A stretch of 5,316 nt of DNA from Candidatus Kapaibacterium sp. (GTDB lineage: Bacteria; Bacteroidota; Ignavibacteria; Kapaibacteriales; Kapaibacteriaceae): assembly GCA_030830285.1 (NCBI GenBank), contig JAURNF010000109.1:1-5316 (forward strand), written 5' to 3'. The notes under the pieces are model-generated. The model did not search any database. It was not told the DNA's origin and saw nothing but the letters and a program-made list of their open reading frames with translations. This document shows, in pieces, positions 1 to 5,316 of this stretch (position 1 is its first letter; the number at the start of each line of letters is the position of its first letter). Both the position numbers and the translations under genes were made by a program.

Positions 1-1
1 C

Positions 2-2014
2 GTGCCATTGACAGCCCAGCACATCGAAAACGACGTGAATGGTGTTGTGCGCAATAGTGGCGTTCTCCGATTTCATAGCGACACTGGACAGTTCCGCAAC
101 GCCGCTCCATATTCATCGTTGACCAATGGCACGATTGAGTTCCTTGGTGTCACGAATGGCTTTGCAGATCTCACTGGCAATCCTCGTGGTGCCACAGCCT
201 TCGGTGGAACACGCGCGTGGCGTGTGCCAGGTACGGTGCGGTATGCGCGCAACGGAGCGCAGGATCAGTTCCTTCAAGCACGATTCTACACAGATCTGAC
301 GCTCGATAGCGCATCTGTAAAACGAATACCTGACTCCGTGCTGGTTGGCAACATGTACGAGCTGATTAACTCTGGTCCACGGCGCTACGTTGGTACGTTC
401 TATTACGACGGCAGTCTCCCACAACGTATCACACAGGAGAACGGGTTGACATCGATAGGGAATCGGTATAACAACCTTTCCCTCTTGTTCTCAACTAAAC
501 GCGTTGCAGATGTCGATGAGGTGCGACTCGATAGCGTATTCACAAACGACGCCGCAAGTAGTGTTGATGTCAATGGGTCGTTGTATTGGGGGACGCGTGC
601 GCGAACAGCGTCCGTGCTACGAATCGACTCTAATGGTCTGCTCGTAAGCGGAAGTGATGTATCTCTCATTGGCGCTGATATCGACGTTCGGAATGGACTT
701 CTTGTGCTGAATGATCGCAGCGACAGCATGATCATTGAACAGTCTGCCACGTTGCGCGTTCAAGCATCGCCAACAGCACAGCTTGCGGCAGGTGAGCAAT
801 CGCAGTTGGTCGTGCGCGGCGACTTTGTGAATGCTTACGGTCCATTAACAAACATGCGCTTTCATCCTTCGTCACTCATCGCATTTGATGCGATACAGCC
901 GCAGCAAATGCAGGCGACAAGCGCGTCGTCTGCCTATGGAAATCTGAAGACCACGGCGTCAAGAAAAACGGCGCGTGGCGATATCTGGGTGGAGCGCACA
1001 ATCACTGTACACGACTCCGATGTGGTCATGCTTCCATACACGTTGTCAATGAAGCTTGGTGTTGCTTCGTATCGTAACGATGCAGAAGTGATTGGAGCGC
1101 TGCGTCGACAGCTCGTCGGATCGGACACATCAACGACGTACGTGTATAACAATGCCTTTACGTCGATGAAGTTTGAGCGAGCGCCGTCAGCATTGACGAT
1201 GGATGTGCGCCCCCTGACATCGCCGAATGCGTACAATCCGTTGACAGACGTACAGCGTAAGATCACGGTGTCGTATCAGGGGCAGTTACTTGCGACCGTA
1301 AGTGCGGCGTACAAGGCGAGTGATATTCCGTCGACATGGGGACCTAACGCCTCGGAACGTTTGATGAAACTTTACAACGCGTACGGTCAGCCCCTTCCAC
1401 GTGCATTCAAACTCGCCCCTTCAGCACCACCTACCTATGTGCGACGTCCAGCAGGTGCTGGGTCGTTGTTCGGCTTCGTCCAGGTATCTGGTGTAGTTGA
1501 CGTCGGACCAGACAACCAACGTCTTGATAGTGGGAATGATCTGCTCCTGCGTGCCACACGCGATACGATGCGTGCTATCGCAAGCGGACGCTGGAGTAAT
1601 CCATTTACATGGGATGAAGCACGTGAGCCAGAGCCAATCGACCGTGTTATCATCGACGGGTTTACGGTGCATGCCGGATTTGTGCGCGACAACGATCGAT
1701 ACGCTGTTAATGAGGCGTATCCAGATAGTCTTGTGCGCTCAATCCTCATAGGACAACGCGCGAGTACGAGTCTGTTGATTGGAAGTACCGGGACATTCTC
1801 ATCGTTCTCGCTCGTACCTGAGGCATCGTCCTACATCACAGTGCAGCGTTCGGGTGCGCAACGCGTGTCGTTGCAGACACAAGATGTATCTGCAGCGAAC
1901 CTTGATGTGGGACTGCTCATTTATCGCGGAGCAACACTCTCAACACCATTGCTAACTGTTGACCCCTTGTCGACGGTGTTCAATGGTGGATACCTCGTGG
2001 TAGGGATGCCATGA
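2..2014 (+). CDS. Large secreted beta-repeat protein, 5'-partial
   Basis: The reading frame is open to the left edge and ends at TGA 2012-2014, giving 670 visible residues. A GTG at position 2 could be read as a start, but no signal peptide follows it and the protein begins directly in repeat-like sequence ('DVNGVVRNSGVLRF'), so the true start is probably upstream. Visible order: degenerate beta-repeats near residues 77-109, 131-168 and 291-326; a module at about 361-492 shared with the next gene (AEVIGALRR, then VQRKITVSY); a 'SGRWSNPFTWDE ... DRVIIDGFTV' module at 527-559, known from FCB secreted proteins; then a beta-rich tail ending NGGYLVVGMP. No cysteine occurs in the 670 residues. No C-terminal sorting domain, calcium loop or catalytic motif is visible. 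It resembles large T9SS-era surface or adhesin-like proteins, but its exact function is not recognised. It overlaps the next start by four bases. Confidence 0.9.
   Translation: MPLTAQHIENDVNGVVRNSGVLRFHSDTGQFRNAAPYSSLTNGTIEFLGVTNGFADLTGNPRGATAFGGTRAWRVPGTVRYARNGAQDQFLQARFYTDLTLDSASVKRIPDSVLVGNMYELINSGPRRYVGTFYYDGSLPQRITQENGLTSIGNRYNNLSLLFSTKRVADVDEVRLDSVFTNDAASSVDVNGSLYWGTRARTASVLRIDSNGLLVSGSDVSLIGADIDVRNGLLVLNDRSDSMIIEQSATLRVQASPTAQLAAGEQSQLVVRGDFVNAYGPLTNMRFHPSSLIAFDAIQPQQMQATSASSAYGNLKTTASRKTARGDIWVERTITVHDSDVVMLPYTLSMKLGVASYRNDAEVIGALRRQLVGSDTSTTYVYNNAFTSMKFERAPSALTMDVRPLTSPNAYNPLTDVQRKITVSYQGQLLATVSAAYKASDIPSTWGPNASERLMKLYNAYGQPLPRAFKLAPSAPPTYVRRPAGAGSLFGFVQVSGVVDVGPDNQRLDSGNDLLLRATRDTMRAIASGRWSNPFTWDEAREPEPIDRVIIDGFTVHAGFVRDNDRYAVNEAYPDSLVRSILIGQRASTSLLIGSTGTFSSFSLVPEASSYITVQRSGAQRVSLQTQDVSAANLDVGLLIYRGATLSTPLLTVDPLSTVFNGGYLVVGMP
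230..328 (+). repeat. Beta-repeat copy 1 in gene 1 protein
   Basis: Residues 77-109 follow the pattern G-T-V-x-Y, a Gln-containing linker, then 'FYTDLTLDS' and 'VKR'. This resembles the FCB secreted-protein repeat with consensus roughly 'GTVxYxGxxxQxi..YxNLxLxGxxtK'. The match is by eye and degenerate. Confidence 0.55.
392..505 (+). repeat. Beta-repeat copy 2 in gene 1 protein
   Basis: Residues 131-168 start 'GTFYYDGSLPQRI' and continue to 'RYNNLSLLFSTKRV'. This is the clearest copy of the Y-x-G-x-x-x-Q ... Y-N-N-L ... T-K pattern in the window. Confidence 0.7.
872..979 (+). repeat. Beta-repeat copy 3 in gene 1 protein
   Basis: Residues 291-326 read 'SLIAFDAIQPQQMQ', then 'AYGNLKTTASRKTARG', matching the same pattern. 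It is preceded by 'LVVRGDFVNAYG', the kind of 'GDF.N.G' strand that usually leads into this repeat in FCB secreted proteins. Confidence 0.65.
1082..1477 (+). other. Shared middle module, gene 1 copy
   Basis: Residues 361-492 begin AEVIGALRR, pass through VQRKITVSY and 'LMKLYNAYG', and end near GSLFG. Gene 2 has the same landmarks in the same order (AEVDGTLQR, VDRSLELTF, 'VLLRYDGSL', GRYAFG). This resembles the 'VxGxvxR' beta-module common in large FCB secreted proteins. The region is protein-level homology, not a DNA repeat. Confidence 0.6.
1580..1678 (+). other. GxWsnpxTW / V-I-x-G-x-T-V beta module
   Basis: Residues 527-559 contain S-G-R-W-S-N-P-F-T-W, followed about ten residues later by 'DRVIIDGFTV'. 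The pattern 'SGxWsxpxTW...P...D.V.I..g.tV' is frequent in Bacteroidetes/Chlorobi extracellular proteins, where it begins a new beta-solenoid-like section. That fits the beta-rich stretch after it. No binding or catalytic role can be read from it. Confidence 0.65.
2002..2006 (+). promoter_or_regulatory. Possible ribosome binding site for gene 2
   Basis: AGGGA lies four bases upstream of the ATG at 2011, inside the last codons of gene 1. It is short and close to the start, so coupling with termination of gene 1 may matter as much as this site. Confidence 0.4.
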
Positions 2015-2073
2015 CGTTGCGTAGTATCATACTCACTCCGCTTTTTATGCTCGTATGTGCTGCGGGGTTCGCA
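2011..2073 (+). other. Signal peptide of gene 2 protein
   Basis: Residues 1-21 have a short basic start (MTLR), a hydrophobic core (SIILTPLFMLVCAAGF) and a small residue at the predicted cut, giving mature QPVEH. C16 is not in a convincing lipobox (F-M-L-V-C), so signal peptidase I is the better reading. Confidence 0.85.
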
Positions 2074-4101
2074 CAGCCAGTTGAGCATCTCCAGAGTAAT
2101 GGCGACATCACCAACGAAGGTGTGATCACGATCTATGGCAACGCTCGAATTAGTCAGCCGACGATTGGTGGGCAAGTTGAGTATCGCCGTGATCGTGCTG
2201 ATAGCCAGTGGGTTGCACACACCACATACCAGCACCTTCTCCTCGGTGGTCGATCACGGAAGATGCTCGTCGATCCGCTTCGTCCGGTGCGCACGACGCA
2301 GATGTTCCGTACGACGGATTCACTTGTGCTAGTTGATCTCATTCCATCGACAATCATCGAAGCGCTCGATAGTGTTAATCATCGAGGTCGGATTAACCCA
2401 TGGGGGACGCAAGGCACGCTGCGACTATCCGGTGCGGTGCGACAGCCAGCAACAGGCGATGGAAGTGTGCCTGTGCTCGAGATTGCCAATGCAGATGCTG
2501 TGGATCTCTTCAACAACAGTGCGTTGCGAGTGACCGATCGTCTTGATCTGCAAAACGGACGTGTTGAGAATTCTGTGCAGAGTAATCTTGTGCTCGACTC
2601 CGCAGCGTGGATATGGCGACGTGCCGAAGGATCGTTGAGGACGGAGGTCCGCACGCAAGGCTCGATGCACCTGCGATGGTACGGTGACTCTGCGCTCGTA
2701 TCAGGTCCGGAAGTGCCTTCGTCGCGAACCATTCTCGACTCACTGCAACAAGATGTGCTGCTGGGTGTCACGTTGTCGAGCGATGCATGGGTAAACAAGC
2801 ATCTCTCGCTTACTGGGTCACTGATGACGGAGCAATCTGATACGCTCCGACACATCGTATATCTCGCGTCGACGCAAGATCCAACGTTCATCAATGCGTG
2901 GGCAGAGGTAGATGGGACACTGCAGCGGACGCGGCTGCTCAATGGTCCACGAATGGCCATGAACAACACATACGCATGGATGCAGTTTCAGTCGCCGCAG
3001 CAGCAGGCATCAGTGCGGCAGTTGCGGATACGCAGCAAGCCGTTAACTCGACCGCTGCCGCTTACTGACATTCTCTACAAAGTTGATCGCTCGCTCGAGT
3101 TGACATTTCTTGATAGTGCCGACCGTCAGGTTGTTGATAGCACATATGATATGTCGATGGGCTGGGGCTGGCGGACGCCAAATGAGACGACACAAGATCT
3201 GCTTGGCAAAGAGCCGCAGATCGTACTCTTGCGATATGATGGATCGTTGTATCAGCAGTATGGATTTTCACAGACTCCAACGCAGGTAAGTCCTGAGTCT
3301 ATTCCGCTCTGGCGATACAGTTCAACGCAGTTCATCCGTGCTGGCGGACGTTATGCATTTGGCATGTCGGCAAGTCCAATCTGGGTCTTGCGCGGACGTG
3401 TCTTTCTTGAAGGCGCAATGCGATCGATCGGTGATACTGCATCGCCACGCATGGCGGCCGATTTGGTGCTTCGTGGATTGCTACCGTCGACGCCTCCCGC
3501 GATCTATCCGTATACGTTCGATACGAAGCCACTTGGTGATACCGCGTCAGTGCTCGCTGATTCAGTCGTGGACTGGGTGACGTTGGAGTTTCGGAAGGAT
3601 CTTGTAACGCCGGGTGCACCGGAGCATATCGAAACGGTGCTGCTCAGTACATCTGGTCTGCTGCTCGATCCGCGCACAATGCGAGAGAGAGCAATCGACA
3701 GCATTCAGCCAGGATTCTATCATCTCGTGATTCGGCATCGTAATCACTTGTCGGTCGCAACCGCTGACCCCATCTTGATTGATCGTTCGAATGCCCAAGC
3801 GTCGGTTGACTTCACGAGGGGTAGCGGGCTTCTCGGTGGCGCTGCATCGCAACGTCTAGTGTCTGCCTATGGCGACCGACGCTACTTCGCAATGACTGCT
3901 GGCAACATCGATGGTGGCTCTGGTCTGCTCACGAACACGGAAGTGATCACCAACGACGATCTCCTTGGCATCTGGACAAATCGTCTGCTTGCAAATCGCT
4001 ACTCCATTTTCGACACGAACCTTGACGGCGTTGTGACCACGCTGGACTGGGATACGTCGTGGAACAATCGCGGAAGAGATAACAGTGCGATCCCACGATA
4101 A
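2011..4101 (+). CDS. Secreted beta-repeat protein with dockerin-like C-terminus
   Basis: This is a complete 696-residue protein. The ATG start is supported by a signal peptide (basic R4, hydrophobic 6-18, likely cleavage after AGFA at residue 21). Order after that: 'NGDITNEGVITIYG' strands, a beta-repeat at 54-86, beta-rich sequence to about 290, the middle module shared with gene 1 (298-451), a module with VFLEG (464-468), 'VDWVTLEF' (520-527) and 'HLVIRHRNHL' (571-580), and a C-terminal region with the calcium loop DTNLDGVVTTLD (668-679) and ending NNRGRDNSAIPR. The last two parts are a recognisable FCB secreted-protein arrangement. The only cysteine is in the signal peptide; Lys is rare (7). 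The final calcium-loop region could bind a partner or stabilise the end. No T9SS type A domain and no enzyme motif is seen. Export is well supported; function is unknown. Confidence 0.95.
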   Translation: MTLRSIILTPLFMLVCAAGFAQPVEHLQSNGDITNEGVITIYGNARISQPTIGGQVEYRRDRADSQWVAHTTYQHLLLGGRSRKMLVDPLRPVRTTQMFRTTDSLVLVDLIPSTIIEALDSVNHRGRINPWGTQGTLRLSGAVRQPATGDGSVPVLEIANADAVDLFNNSALRVTDRLDLQNGRVENSVQSNLVLDSAAWIWRRAEGSLRTEVRTQGSMHLRWYGDSALVSGPEVPSSRTILDSLQQDVLLGVTLSSDAWVNKHLSLTGSLMTEQSDTLRHIVYLASTQDPTFINAWAEVDGTLQRTRLLNGPRMAMNNTYAWMQFQSPQQQASVRQLRIRSKPLTRPLPLTDILYKVDRSLELTFLDSADRQVVDSTYDMSMGWGWRTPNETTQDLLGKEPQIVLLRYDGSLYQQYGFSQTPTQVSPESIPLWRYSSTQFIRAGGRYAFGMSASPIWVLRGRVFLEGAMRSIGDTASPRMAADLVLRGLLPSTPPAIYPYTFDTKPLGDTASVLADSVVDWVTLEFRKDLVTPGAPEHIETVLLSTSGLLLDPRTMRERAIDSIQPGFYHLVIRHRNHLSVATADPILIDRSNAQASVDFTRGSGLLGGAASQRLVSAYGDRRYFAMTAGNIDGGSGLLTNTEVITNDDLLGIWTNRLLANRYSIFDTNLDGVVTTLDWDTSWNNRGRDNSAIPR
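2170..2268 (+). repeat. Beta-repeat copy in gene 2 protein
   Basis: Residues 54-86 read 'GQVEYRRDRADSQWV', then 'TYQHLLLGGRSRKML'. They carry the G-x-V-x-Y ... Q ... Y-x-x-L-x-L-x-G ... K pattern of the gene 1 repeats. A weaker second copy may start at residue 136 ('GTLRLSGAVRQP'). Confidence 0.6.
2902..3363 (+). other. Shared middle module, gene 2 copy
   Basis: Residues 298-451 contain AEVDGTLQR, 'YKVDRSLELTF', 'IVLLRYDGSL' and 'FIRAGGRYAFG' in the same order as the matching landmarks in gene 1. The gene 2 copy is about 20 residues longer, mostly between the VxR strand and the Y-D-G strand. Confidence 0.6.
3382..3810 (+). other. VFLEG / RHRNHL secreted module
   Basis: Residues 458-600 carry VFLEGAM, then 'LVLRGLLPSTPP', 'VDWVTLEFRKD', and 'GFYHLVIRHRNHLSV' followed by a short 'VDFTRG' strand. 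This series of landmarks is familiar from the C-terminal parts of large FCB extracellular proteins, usually just before a calcium-binding end as here. Its biochemical role is not established as far as I know. Confidence 0.7.
4012..4047 (+). other. Dockerin/EF-hand-like calcium-binding loop
   Basis: Residues 668-679 read DTNLDGVVTTLD, with Asp/Asn at loop positions 1, 3, 5 and 12 and Gly at 6, as in dockerin-type loops. A partner loop expected about 35 residues upstream (GNIDGGSGLL from residue 631) is degenerate, so this may bind one calcium ion rather than two. Confidence 0.7.
4072..4079 (+). promoter_or_regulatory. Ribosome binding site deciding the gene 3 GTG start
   Basis: GGAAGAGA lies five to six bases upstream of GTG 4085, within the last codons of gene 2. 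The in-frame TGA at 4034 leaves no other common start codon before 4085, so this site and the following signal peptide together fix the start. Confidence 0.55.
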
Positions 4102-4174
4102 CTATCGTCTTGTCGGCTTCATTGCTGTGATCATCGTTGCAGCATGGTGCTCTTGTGGTCCAGCGCTGTATGCA
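4085..4174 (+). other. Signal peptide of gene 3 protein
   Basis: Residues 1-30 have Arg/His in the first eight positions, a hydrophobic core, and P-A-L-Y-A before Q31. C22 and C24 lie in the core, but the preceding residues do not form a good lipobox, so a lipoprotein is less likely. Confidence 0.8.
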
Positions 4175-5316
4175 CAGAGAGATACACTTGCCATCGTGCA
4201 ATTGCGCAGCATTCTCGATCCTCGACCAGAATCAGCACTCGTCGAGTTTTGGATCACGAAGCGATCCGCCGCATGGGAACACGTCGCGACCTCGACGCTA
4301 CGGATTGAAGCGCCTGCTCTTCGCGGTCGGGGAGGACTCGACTCGACTCGATTCACATTGACGTATGAGCCAGGAACATCGCAGCTCGCTCCGCTTGGTC
4401 CGTATCAACAAGGGCTTCGCACTTCGTACCATCTTCAAACTGATATCGCTGATGGCGCTGCCTCGGTCATGATGATCTGCCCAGACTCGGTCGATCAGTG
4501 TACGCGCGTGCTACGTGTCGGCGACTCACTCTGTGTTGGCCGTTTTAAGCTCACATCACGCGACGGATCAGTTGCGCCAGATACACTCGCGTTTGTGGAT
4601 GATCAGCGATTGCTTGCACTGTCGTACAAGCGTTCAACCGACAGTATGACGACAACTGCAATCGGCACGCATCTATGGTATCTCCGGCATGATAACGTCC
4701 CAATGGGATCCTTTGCTGCATATCGATCAACCGAGCCACCACGTGATTCGTGCAACGCCCTCTTTGCACTACGTGGCGTCTATGCTGGCAACCTTCGCGT
4801 TCGGCTTGGGTTCGACGTCAGCGACGAACACTGTTACTATGGCTATTGGTTCGAGAGGGCATTAGTCGATCGGCGTGCTCCCGCCGCACTGGCATTTACT
4901 CTGCGACCTCAACTATCCTTCCCGCAAGATCCATCGCTTCTATCATGTCAATGTCTTGCGCCGCAGACTCGTGATGGATATATCGACGTTGTAGACTACC
5001 GTCGTGAGCAGTACGCATATCGACTAATGGGCGTGCTTCGACCTGAGTACGGTGGCGATACAGTAGCGATCGATACGGTGTTCATCAACATCGGTCTGCC
5101 AATCATCTCCAACGCCGTGCTTCTGGAAAACCCATTTACAACGTCGACGACCGTGCAGTTTAATGTTGATGATCGCCTCGTGCTCACTGGAGAGGTCTTT
5201 GACCTTGGCGGACGTCGTATCGCTACACTGCTTGATCCTGATGGGAATCCAATTCGCGACGTCGTCTATGAGAGAGGGCAACGGTACCGAGCCCGGTTCG
5301 ATGCATCGACGATCGC
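4085..5316 (+). CDS. Secreted protein with T9SS type A-like C-terminal domain, 3'-partial
   Basis: The frame is open from GTG 4085 to the right edge (410 codons plus two bases). It starts 17 bases inside gene 2. A signal peptide is clear: basic/polar start (residues 1-8), hydrophobic 'GFIAVIIVAAW' (11-21), likely cut after ALYA at residue 30. Residues 31-182 are beta-rich, with 'STRFTLTYEPG' and 'DSLCVGRFKLTS', resembling cohesin-like or Ig-like modules of FCB secreted proteins (tentative). The middle (183-342) is not recognised. The end (343 onward) has NPFTTSTTVQFNV, then 'GEVFDLGGRRIATLLD' and 'YRARFDAS', which fits a type A T9SS sorting domain. Only the expected last strand ('aSGvYfy'-like) is missing, so the gene probably ends shortly beyond the window. 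It has seven cysteines in the mature part, unlike its neighbours, and only three lysines. An alternative is a generic FlgD-like Ig fold without sorting function. Confidence 0.9.
   Translation, partial: MRSHDNYRLVGFIAVIIVAAWCSCGPALYAQRDTLAIVQLRSILDPRPESALVEFWITKRSAAWEHVATSTLRIEAPALRGRGGLDSTRFTLTYEPGTSQLAPLGPYQQGLRTSYHLQTDIADGAASVMMICPDSVDQCTRVLRVGDSLCVGRFKLTSRDGSVAPDTLAFVDDQRLLALSYKRSTDSMTTTAIGTHLWYLRHDNVPMGSFAAYRSTEPPRDSCNALFALRGVYAGNLRVRLGFDVSDEHCYYGYWFERALVDRRAPAALAFTLRPQLSFPQDPSLLSCQCLAPQTRDGYIDVVDYRREQYAYRLMGVLRPEYGGDTVAIDTVFINIGLPIISNAVLLENPFTTSTTVQFNVDDRLVLTGEVFDLGGRRIATLLDPDGNPIRDVVYERGQRYRARFDASTI
4175..4630 (+). other. Cohesin-like or Ig-like region (tentative)
   Basis: Residues 31-182 show alternating beta strands with 'VEFWI', 'STRFTLTYEPG', 'GDSLCVGRFKLTS' and 'PDTLAFVDD'. 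The 'f.l.ydp ... g..igrF.l' arrangement resembles cohesin-like or related beta-sandwich modules in FCB secreted proteins. Three cysteines (132, 139, 150) cluster here. The assignment is by pattern only. Confidence 0.35.
4335..4354 (+). repeat. Short GACTC tandem repeat
   Basis: Three exact GACTC units are followed by GATTC, inside the codons for residues 84-90 of gene 3. A five-base unit is not a multiple of three, so gain or loss of one unit would shift the frame. Confidence 0.8.
5111..5316 (+). other. T9SS type A-like C-terminal sorting domain, partial
   Basis: From residue 343 the order is N-P-F with T-T-x-x-F strands, a 'VFDLGGRRIATL' strand-turn-strand and 'RFDAS'. These match the N-P-F, V-x-D-x-x-G-R and F/W-D-x-S landmarks of type A sorting domains that direct proteins through T9SS to the cell surface. 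The final strand lies outside the window. Confidence 0.8.

Noticed and set aside
2..30. GTG at position 2 as the true start of gene 1.
   Set aside because: There is no upstream sequence to show a ribosome binding site, no signal peptide follows, and the protein starts in the middle of repeat-like sequence. It is treated as 5'-partial.
1960..2100. Genes 1 and 2 as one gene broken by a frameshift.
   Set aside because: Gene 2 begins exactly at the overlap with a convincing signal peptide, and the two share a homologous core, so they are tandem paralogues rather than two halves of one protein.
2379..2969. A 196-residue open frame on the - strand inside gene 2.
   Set aside because: It lies wholly within a well-supported gene, has Cys/Arg/Ser-rich composition typical of an antisense shadow, and shows no domain, signal or ribosome binding site.
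4085..4174. Gene 3 as a lipoprotein because of C22 or C24.
   Set aside because: The residues before each cysteine (A-A-W-C and C-S-C) do not make a usual lipobox, while ALYA before Q31 is a good signal peptidase I site.
4137..4974. Short + strand frames at 4137-4361 and 4750-4974.
   Set aside because: Both are in a different frame from gene 3, which is continuously open here with a signal peptide and a sorting domain, so they are shadows.

Overview
The window is filled by three consecutive genes on the + strand that overlap at their ends and almost certainly belong to one transcription unit. All three look like exported, beta-rich surface or extracellular proteins. No tRNA, rRNA, mobile element, CRISPR array, internal promoter or terminator is visible, and no stretch over 300 bases lacks a gene. 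The protein modules point to the Bacteroidetes/Chlorobi (FCB) superphylum: a type IX secretion (T9SS) type A-like C-terminal domain, a secreted 'VFLEG ... VIRHRNHL' module, and 'Y..L / tK' beta-repeats. GC content near half and a strong preference for Arg over Lys would suit an Ignavibacteria/Kapabacteria-like member, but that finer placement is inference.

Layout. (1) From the left edge to 2014 runs the 3' part of a large cysteine-free protein. It has at least three degenerate beta-repeats, a middle module shared with the next gene, a 'GxWsnp.TW ... V.I.g.tV' module, and a beta-rich tail with no recognisable sorting domain. (2) At 2011-4101 is a complete 696-residue paralogue with a clear signal peptide. 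It shares the repeat and middle-module architecture but ends in a VFLEG/RHRNHL module and a dockerin-like calcium-binding loop. (3) From 4085 to the right edge is a third gene with a GTG start inside gene 2, a signal peptide, a cohesin-like or Ig-like N-terminal region, several cysteines, and a C-terminal T9SS type A-like sorting domain cut by the window end.

How they may work together. The ATGA overlap (genes 1/2) and the 17-base overlap (genes 2/3) suggest coupled translation of the three products. Only gene 3 shows a T9SS sorting domain, and only gene 2 shows a dockerin-like end. A cell-surface assembly is therefore a reasonable but untested idea. No enzyme active site was recognised in any of the three, so structural or adhesive roles are more likely than catalytic ones.
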